Assembly: GCA_028719045.1 (NCBI GenBank)
Contig: JAQULD010000004.1
Location: 1-29,842 of the forward strand
Source of the DNA: Candidatus Omnitrophota bacterium
GTDB taxonomy: Bacteria; Omnitrophota; Koll11; Gygaellales; Profunditerraquicolaceae
Length of the DNA stretch: 29,842 nucleotides
Direction of reading: 5' to 3'
Position numbers and translations under genes: made by a program. Of this stretch, positions 24,839 through 29,842 are shown one piece after another. The notes under the pieces were generated by a model. It had not been told where the DNA came from, did not search any database, and saw only the letters and a program-made list of their open reading frames with translations. Every line of letters starts with the position of its first letter. Within the stretch, counting starts at the first letter, position 1.

Positions 24839-25366
24839 GTGAAGCAGTGGTACGTTGTTCATACTCAGACCGGTTACGAAGACAAAGTCAAGGCGATCCT
24901 GGAATCCAAGATCCCCGCTTTGGGGTTACAGGAAGCGATAACCAAGGTGATTATCCCCACGGAACAAATTTCCGAAGTCCGCGCCGGAAAGAAACGAATT
25001 TCCCAAAGAAGGTTTTTCCCGGGATACCTGCTGGTCGAAATGGAAATGGATGAAAGGGCTTATTCTTTCATAAAGGCCATTCCGGGTATAACGGGTTTTA
25101 TCGGTTCAGGAAAGAAGCCGATGCCGCTTCCGCAGAAAGAAGTGGAGGGCATCTTGAAAAGGACCGAAGAGACAAAGGCAAAGCCCAGCCCCAGGACGAT
25201 TTTCGAAAAGGGCGAACAGGTCAGGGTGAAAGAAGGCCCGTTCATGAATTTTAACGGCACTATCGACGAAGTGCACCCGGAAAAAGGAAGATTAAAGGTC
25301 AGTATTTCAATTTTCGGAAGGTCTACTCCCGTAGAATTGGAGTATTGGCAGGTAGAAAAGATATAA
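24839..25366 (+). CDS. nusG: Transcription elongation/antitermination factor NusG
   Basis: A 175-residue protein. The NGN domain ([15 protein letters not shown] at the start, then [10 protein letters not shown]) is followed by a C-terminal KOW domain ([21 protein letters not shown]...[12 protein letters not shown]). It binds RNA polymerase and couples transcription to translation or Rho. The start is GTG 24839, supported by AAGGAG about 10 bases upstream and by the conserved KQWYVV opening. The rplK start is one base after its stop. Confidence 0.97.
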   Translation: MKQWYVVHTQTGYEDKVKAILESKIPALGLQEAITKVIIPTEQISEVRAGKKRISQRRFFPGYLLVEMEMDERAYSFIKAIPGITGFIGSGKKPMPLPQKEVEGILKRTEETKAKPSPRTIFEKGEQVRVKEGPFMNFNGTIDEVHPEKGRLKVSISIFGRSTPVELEYWQVEKI

Positions 25367-25367
25367 T

Positions 25368-25793
25368 ATGGCTAAGAAAATAACCGCACAGATCAAGTTA
25401 CACGTTCCCGCAGGCGCAGCTAACCCCGCGCCTCCCGTAGGCCCGGCATTAGGCCAGCATGGCGTTAACATCATGCAGTTTTGCAAGCAGTTCAATGAGC
25501 AAACAAAAGGAAGGGACGGCCTGATTCTCCCGGTGGTCATAAGCGTTTTTGAGGACAGGACCTTTACCTTTATAATAAAGAGCCCGCCTTCTTCGATCTT
25601 GTTGAAGCGCGCCGCGAACCTCGCTAAGGCGTCCGGTATAGCCGGCAAGGAAGTGATCGGCAAAGTGACTTTAAAGCAGGTGGAAGAGATAGCGAAGCAG
25701 AAGGCCAAGGACCTGAATACTTCGGATTTAACACAGGCCGTAAAGGTTATCAAAGGCACCGCCAGAAGCATGGGCATAACCGTAGAAGAATAA
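25368..25793 (+). CDS. rplK: 50S ribosomal protein L11
   Basis: A 141-residue protein of full family length. The N-terminal domain has [25 protein letters not shown], the proline-rich thiostrepton-site region. The C-terminal rRNA-binding domain has SSILLKRAA and [12 protein letters not shown] at the end. It is part of the GTPase-associated stalk base. It directly abuts rplA (stop codon adjoining the next ATG). Confidence 0.98.
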   Translation: MAKKITAQIKLHVPAGAANPAPPVGPALGQHGVNIMQFCKQFNEQTKGRDGLILPVVISVFEDRTFTFIIKSPPSSILLKRAANLAKASGIAGKEVIGKVTLKQVEEIAKQKAKDLNTSDLTQAVKVIKGTARSMGITVEE

Positions 25794-26474
25794 ATGAAAA
25801 ACCATAGTAAAAGATACGAAACATCGTCAAAAGATTTGGATGTAAAGAAAATCTATACCTTGAAAGACGCGGTCGCTTTTTTAAAGAAGATGCCGCAGCC
25901 GAAATTTGACGCCTCCGTCGACCTGCATTTCAGCCTCAATATAGATACCAAGAAGTCGGACCAGATGGTGCGCGGTACTGTAGTGCTTCCCCACGGCACC
26001 GGAAAAAAAGTCCGCGTGGCTGTTTTCTGCAAAGGTGAAAACGAGAAGGCCGCGAAAGAAGCGCAGGCTGATTTCGTGGGAGGCCTTGAATTGATGGATA
26101 AGGTCGCTTCAGGTTTTATGGATTTTGACTGCGTGATCGCGACCCCCGATATGATGAGGGACCTAAGCAAGCTCGGCAAGATCCTGGGCCCGCGCGGCCT
26201 TATGCCCAGCCCCAAGACCGGCACCGTAACTCAGGATATAAAGAAGGCCGTTGAGGACGTAAAAAAAGGGAAGGTGGAATTCCGCGCCGATAAACAAGCG
26301 GGTTTGCACCTTTCGGTAGGTAAGCTTTCTTTCGATGAAGCAAAGCTTCTTGAGAACGCCACTTGTGTCATCAATGCCATAAACGAATCTAAACCGCAAA
26401 CAATCAAAGGCAAATTCGTAAAGAGCATGTTTATTTCCTCTTCTATGAATCCCGGCCTTAAGTTAGAAGGTTAA
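25794..26474 (+). CDS. rplA: 50S ribosomal protein L1
   Basis: A 226-residue protein. Family motifs are VDLHFSLNIDTKKSDQMVRGTVVLPHGTGK (split by conserved positions), the DLSKLGKILGPRGLMPSPKTGT signature, and the KGKVEFRADKQAGLHLSVGK segment. It binds 23S rRNA at the L1 stalk and, in E. coli, represses the L11 operon by binding its mRNA. The start at ATG 25794 follows the rplK stop with zero spacing. Confidence 0.98.
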   Translation: MKNHSKRYETSSKDLDVKKIYTLKDAVAFLKKMPQPKFDASVDLHFSLNIDTKKSDQMVRGTVVLPHGTGKKVRVAVFCKGENEKAAKEAQADFVGGLELMDKVASGFMDFDCVIATPDMMRDLSKLGKILGPRGLMPSPKTGTVTQDIKKAVEDVKKGKVEFRADKQAGLHLSVGKLSFDEAKLLENATCVINAINESKPQTIKGKFVKSMFISSSMNPGLKLEG

Positions 26475-26479
26475 AGCGT

Positions 26480-27007
26480 ATGAAGAAACTAGGCCTTTTA
26501 GTAAAAGAAATTTCTCAGAGCCGCATAACCCGCGACCTGAAAGAGTCCGACAGCGTTTTTATAATAAAATACTCCGGATTATCCAGCCCCGATATATGCT
26601 CGCTGCGCCAGTCTTTAAGAGGCGCCAACGCTTCGTTATTCGTGGTAAGGAATAACATCGCCAAGCGCGCGCTGAAAGATTCCGGTTTTGAGAATTTAAC
26701 GCAGACCATAGATGGGCCATGCGGGTTTGTTTTTTCCAAGGAAGAGCCCGTAGGCGTTTCCAAGATTCTTTACAATTTCGCCAAAGACCATGACAAACTA
26801 AAACTGGAAGGTGGATTATTAAAGGACAAGGTTTTGGCCACGAAAGACATAGAAATACTGGCAAAGCTTCCCGCCAAGGAAGTTTTGAGGGCGCAGGCGG
26901 TGGTGGCGCTTAAATCGCCTATTACCGGCATAGTCATGGTCCTGAACCAGACTTTAAGGAAATTCGTGTACTGCCTTGAGCAGATAAAAAATAAAAAGAG
27001 TAATTAA
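26480..27007 (+). CDS. rplJ: 50S ribosomal protein L10
   Basis: A 175-residue protein of normal length. Family features are the SLRQSLRGANASLFVVRNNIAKRALKDSG region, the FSKEEPVGVSKILYNFAK core and a C-terminal helix that carries L7/L12 dimers. It begins only 5 bases after rplA. The long structured L10 leader that mediates autoregulation in many bacteria is therefore absent from its usual place. Confidence 0.97.
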   Translation: MKKLGLLVKEISQSRITRDLKESDSVFIIKYSGLSSPDICSLRQSLRGANASLFVVRNNIAKRALKDSGFENLTQTIDGPCGFVFSKEEPVGVSKILYNFAKDHDKLKLEGGLLKDKVLATKDIEILAKLPAKEVLRAQAVVALKSPITGIVMVLNQTLRKFVYCLEQIKNKKSN

Positions 27008-27037
27008 AAGATAATTTATTTAAAGGAGGAGCGAGAA

Positions 27038-27430
27038 ATGGCAAACGAAAAAGTGGCGGAATTGATTAAATCGATTGAAGGGATGACGGTGTTGGAACTT
27101 TCTGATCTGGTAAAATCTCTTGAGGAGAAATTTGGCGTCCAGGCAAATATGCCTATGATGGCCGCTCCTATGGGAGGGGCAGCAGCGGGAGGCGCAGCAG
27201 CTCCGGCCGCTGAGGAAAAAACCACCTTTACCGTAGTGCTGGCAAACGCCGGCGGCAACAGGATCGCGGTTATCAAGGAAGTGCGGACCATTACCAGCTT
27301 AGGATTGAAGGAAGCCAAGGACCTGGTTGATGCTGCGCCAAAGCCGGTAAAAGAAGGCGCTACCAAGGAAGAAGCTGAAGATATAAAGAAAAAACTTGAA
27401 GCTGCTGGCGCAACGGTTGAATTGAAATAA
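27038..27430 (+). CDS. rplL: 50S ribosomal protein L7/L12
   Basis: A 130-residue protein. The N-terminal dimerisation domain ([23 protein letters not shown]) is followed by an Ala/Gly-rich hinge (about residues 40-60). The C-terminal factor-binding domain contains [22 protein letters not shown] and the [14 protein letters not shown] end. It carries translation factors at the ribosomal stalk. An unusually strong Shine-Dalgarno, AAAGGAGG at 27022-27029, precedes ATG 27038. This fits the need for several copies of L7/L12 per ribosome. Confidence 0.98.
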   Translation: MANEKVAELIKSIEGMTVLELSDLVKSLEEKFGVQANMPMMAAPMGGAAAGGAAAPAAEEKTTFTVVLANAGGNRIAVIKEVRTITSLGLKEAKDLVDAAPKPVKEGATKEEAEDIKKKLEAAGATVELK

Positions 27431-27439
27431 TATCGTACC

Positions 27440-27455
27440 ACCTATATATATAGGT
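27440..27455 (+). promoter_or_regulatory. Perfect 16-base AT-rich palindrome between rplL and rpoB
   Basis: The sequence ACCTATATATATAGGT reads the same on both strands. It fills most of the 35-base rplL-rpoB gap and ends just before the AGAAGGA ribosome-binding region of rpoB. In E. coli an attenuator and an RNase III site lie between rplL and rpoB. A similar role is possible here, but as an RNA hairpin it would need a central loop and would be weak. Confidence 0.5.
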
Positions 27456-27465
27456 AGAAGGAAAA

Positions 27466-29842
27466 ATGATAAAACGCAAGACTTTCGCAAAGTTCAAAGA
27501 CGTTTACGATTTACCTGATCTTCTCGATATCCAGGTTGAATCATACGAGGAATTCCTGCAGATGGACGTGCCTCCTTCCGAAAGGAAGCACCAGGGTTTG
27601 CAGGAAGTATTCGAAGATGTTTTCCCCATCGAAAGCCACGAGCATTCGATAAGGCTTGAATTCATCAGCTATAGTTTCGGTAAACCCAAATACGACATTA
27701 CCGAATCGAAAAACCGCTCGTTTACATACGCAGCTCCCCTTAAAGTAAAGTTCCGCCTGATCACCCCGCGCGAAATAAAAGAACAGGACGCGTATTTCGG
27801 AGAAATACCTTTAATGACCGATACAGGCAGTTTCGTCATTAACGGAGATGAAAGAGTAGTGGTAAGCCAGCTGCAGCGTTCGCCGGGTATTTCCTTCGAG
27901 GAAGAAGACCATCCCACCGGAAAGAAAATATTTTACGGCCGTATCATACCTTACCGCGGAGCATGGCTTGAGTTTAAATATGACCTCTCCGAGACCATTA
28001 TCGCCTACGTGGACAGGCGCAAGAATTTCCCGGCGACCCAGATATTGAGGGTGCTGGGATTTTCCACTGAAGAAGAGATCATCGCGGCATTCGGAAAAGA
28101 TTACCCCGAGATAAGGAATACCCTTAAGAAAGACCTGACCAAGAATAAGGAAGAAGCCCTCCTTGATTTTTACCGCAAGATGAGGCCGACAGAACCTGTT
28201 TCTAAAGAAGCGGCGGAAAATTTATTTTACAAGCTTTTCTTTGACCCGAATAGATACGACTTAGCCTGCGCCGGAAGATTTATCCTGAATAGAAAACTCG
28301 GAATGGAAGTGCCCCTGGAGAAAAGGATACTTGATTCGGCCACAGTGATAAAAGTCATCGAATATCTGATAAAATTGCACGAAGGCGTGGGAAAAATAGA
28401 CGATATCGACCACCTGGGCAACCGCCGTGTTAAAACCGCCGGAGAACTTGTCCAGAACCAGGTTAGGATCGGTATGAGCAGGGTGGAACGTTCTATCAGG
28501 GAAAGATTGGGAGTACTGGGAGACGCCGAGACCCTGAATATCCATTCTTTCATCAACTCCAAGCTTTTTTCCATCCAGCTGCATGATTTCTTTGCCCGCA
28601 GCCAGTTGTCCCAGTTTATGGACCAGGTGAATCCCCTGGCCGAAATGACCCATAAGAGAAGATTAAGCGCGGTAGGCCCCGGAGGATTGTCCCGCGAGCG
28701 CGCCGGCTTTGAGGTAAGGGATATCCATCCTTCCCATTACGGAAGGATATGCCCCGTAGAGACACCTGAAGGCCCGAACATCGGCTTGATCTCATCTCTT
28801 AGCACTTACGCCAGGGTCAACAGCTTGGGTTTCCTTGAGACGCCTTACAGGAAAGCCGAAGACGGCCGCGTTACCAAAAAAATAGATTATCTTACCGCGG
28901 ACCTTGAAGAAGACAAGACTATCGCCCAGGCAAACGTGATCTTAGACACCGACGGCACTTTCATGGAACGCGACATTTCCTGCCGTCATAAAGGCGATTT
29001 TCCCAGGCTTCTTCCCAAGCAGGTCGAATATATGGATGTGTCCCCCAGGCAGCTGGTTTCGGTCGCGGCCTCATTGATCCCGTTTTTGGAGCATGATGAC
29101 GCTAACCGCGCGCTTATGGGCTCAAATATGCAGAGGCAGGCCGTGCCATTAATGATCACCGAATCTCCTGTAGTCGGTACGGGCATGGAAGGAAAAGTAG
29201 CCTATGATTCAGGCGCGGTTGTGGTGGCGGAAGAATCAGGCAAGGTAACCGCCGTGGACAGTTCCGCGATCACGGTCGGTAAAAAGACATACGTGCTTAA
29301 GAAATTCCTGCGCACAAACGCCGATACCTGCCTTAATCAAAGGCCTTTGGTAAAATTGAACGAACATGTGGAAAAAGGGCAGGTCATCGCCGATGGTATT
29401 GCCACCAAAGAGGGAGACCTCGCGCTGGGAAAGAATTTGATGGTGGCTTTCATGACCTGGAGAGGATATAATTTCGAAGACGCGATACTGATCAATGACA
29501 GGATAGTCAAGGAGGACATTTTTACCTCCATACATATAAAAGAATTTGAGATCGAAGCCACCGAAACAAGGCTCGGCAATGAAGAAATCACCCGCGATAT
29601 ACCAAACGTCAGCGAAGAATCTTTGAAGAACCTCGATACGACGGGAATAATCCGTATCGGCGCGGAAGTGGCCCCGGGCGATATTATCGTCGGCAAAGTC
29701 ACTCCCAAAACGGAATCCGAACTTTCCCCAGAGGAAAGGCTCCTCAGGGCAATTTTCGGCGAGAAAGCTTCTGATGTGCGCGATACGTCTTTAAGGGTAC
29801 CTCCGGGAGTCGAAGGTGTCGTGGTGGATGTGCATGTGTTCC
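27466..29842 (+). CDS. rpoB: RNA polymerase beta subunit (N-terminal 792 codons; runs off the window)
   Basis: The frame is open from ATG 27466 to the right edge with no stop. The N-terminus has DVYDLPDLLDIQVESYEEFLQ. The fork/rifampicin region is FFARSQLSQFMDQVNPLAEMTHKRR followed by LSAVGPGGLSRERAGF; residues equivalent to E. coli D516, H526 and S531 are the wild-type Asp, His and Ser. PSHYGRICPVETPEGPNIGLIS follows, then GSNMQRQAVP and the start of RNAP domain 6 (NLMVAFMTWRGYNFEDAILIND). It is the catalytic partner of beta prime, whose gene is expected just beyond the window. AGAAGGA precedes the start. Confidence 0.98.
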   Translation, partial: MIKRKTFAKFKDVYDLPDLLDIQVESYEEFLQMDVPPSERKHQGLQEVFEDVFPIESHEHSIRLEFISYSFGKPKYDITESKNRSFTYAAPLKVKFRLITPREIKEQDAYFGEIPLMTDTGSFVINGDERVVVSQLQRSPGISFEEEDHPTGKKIFYGRIIPYRGAWLEFKYDLSETIIAYVDRRKNFPATQILRVLGFSTEEEIIAAFGKDYPEIRNTLKKDLTKNKEEALLDFYRKMRPTEPVSKEAAENLFYKLFFDPNRYDLACAGRFILNRKLGMEVPLEKRILDSATVIKVIEYLIKLHEGVGKIDDIDHLGNRRVKTAGELVQNQVRIGMSRVERSIRERLGVLGDAETLNIHSFINSKLFSIQLHDFFARSQLSQFMDQVNPLAEMTHKRRLSAVGPGGLSRERAGFEVRDIHPSHYGRICPVETPEGPNIGLISSLSTYARVNSLGFLETPYRKAEDGRVTKKIDYLTADLEEDKTIAQANVILDTDGTFMERDISCRHKGDFPRLLPKQVEYMDVSPRQLVSVAASLIPFLEHDDANRALMGSNMQRQAVPLMITESPVVGTGMEGKVAYDSGAVVVAEESGKVTAVDSSAITVGKKTYVLKKFLRTNADTCLNQRPLVKLNEHVEKGQVIADGIATKEGDLALGKNLMVAFMTWRGYNFEDAILINDRIVKEDIFTSIHIKEFEIEATETRLGNEEITRDIPNVSEESLKNLDTTGIIRIGAEVAPGDIIVGKVTPKTESELSPEERLLRAIFGEKASDVRDTSLRVPPGVEGVVVDVHVF

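Overview
The window comes from a bacterial genome of moderate GC content with every gene on the + strand. The gene set suits an uncultured, Gram-negative-type, deep-branching bacterium. It includes a divergent F-type ATP synthase, a type II secretion / type IV pilus-like machine with PilM/N/O-type assembly proteins, stacked histidine kinases and receiver domains, and a standard secE-nusG-rplKAJL-rpoB block. The style of the pilins and kinases resembles Candidatus Omnitrophota and relatives, but that placement is an inference I could not test. No mobile element, CRISPR array or integrase was seen.

Region 1 (1-5154) holds the tail of an upstream gene, a strong intrinsic terminator and a promoter. 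These are followed by a six-gene ATP synthase operon in the unusual order epsilon, c, b-delta fusion, alpha, gamma, beta. Subunit a is absent. Alpha lacks the N-terminal extension that normally docks delta, and the b-delta fusion appears to lack delta's N-terminal bundle. This suggests a rebuilt peripheral stalk. The c subunit has lost most of the helix-1 glycine pattern.

Region 2 (5168-23981) follows with no visible terminator. It encodes a stand-alone MshEN domain, a Trp/Cys-rich pilin, a GspE/PilB ATPase with a C-terminal PilZ domain, and GspF. Next comes a signalling island: a catalytically degenerate histidine kinase with a 14-residue repeat coiled coil, a small membrane protein overlapping a 1280-residue symporter-histidine kinase, a receiver, an eight-cysteine histidine kinase, a tandem double receiver and another single receiver. 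A secreted zinc metalloprotease follows, then the pseudopilins GspG/I/J/K, a PilM-PilN fusion (GspL-like) and a PilO/GspM-like protein. Secretin (GspD), GspC and the prepilin peptidase are not in the window. MshEN and PilZ suggest cyclic-di-GMP control of the assembly ATPase, and the kinases and output-less receivers suggest phosphorelay control of the same machine.

Region 3 (23982-29842) starts with a near-consensus promoter and a leader with two abutting hairpins. It continues with tRNA-Thr, rpmG (L33), tRNA-Trp, secE, nusG, rplK, rplA, rplJ, rplL and the first 792 codons of rpoB. The most striking observation in the window is that rpmG has an in-frame UGA at codon 7, exactly where L33 normally carries leucine, while both flanks encode good L33 sequence. 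UGA is used as an ordinary stop elsewhere in the window. The codon is therefore either a point error or mutation (TTA to TGA), a pseudogene, or a case of local UGA readthrough.
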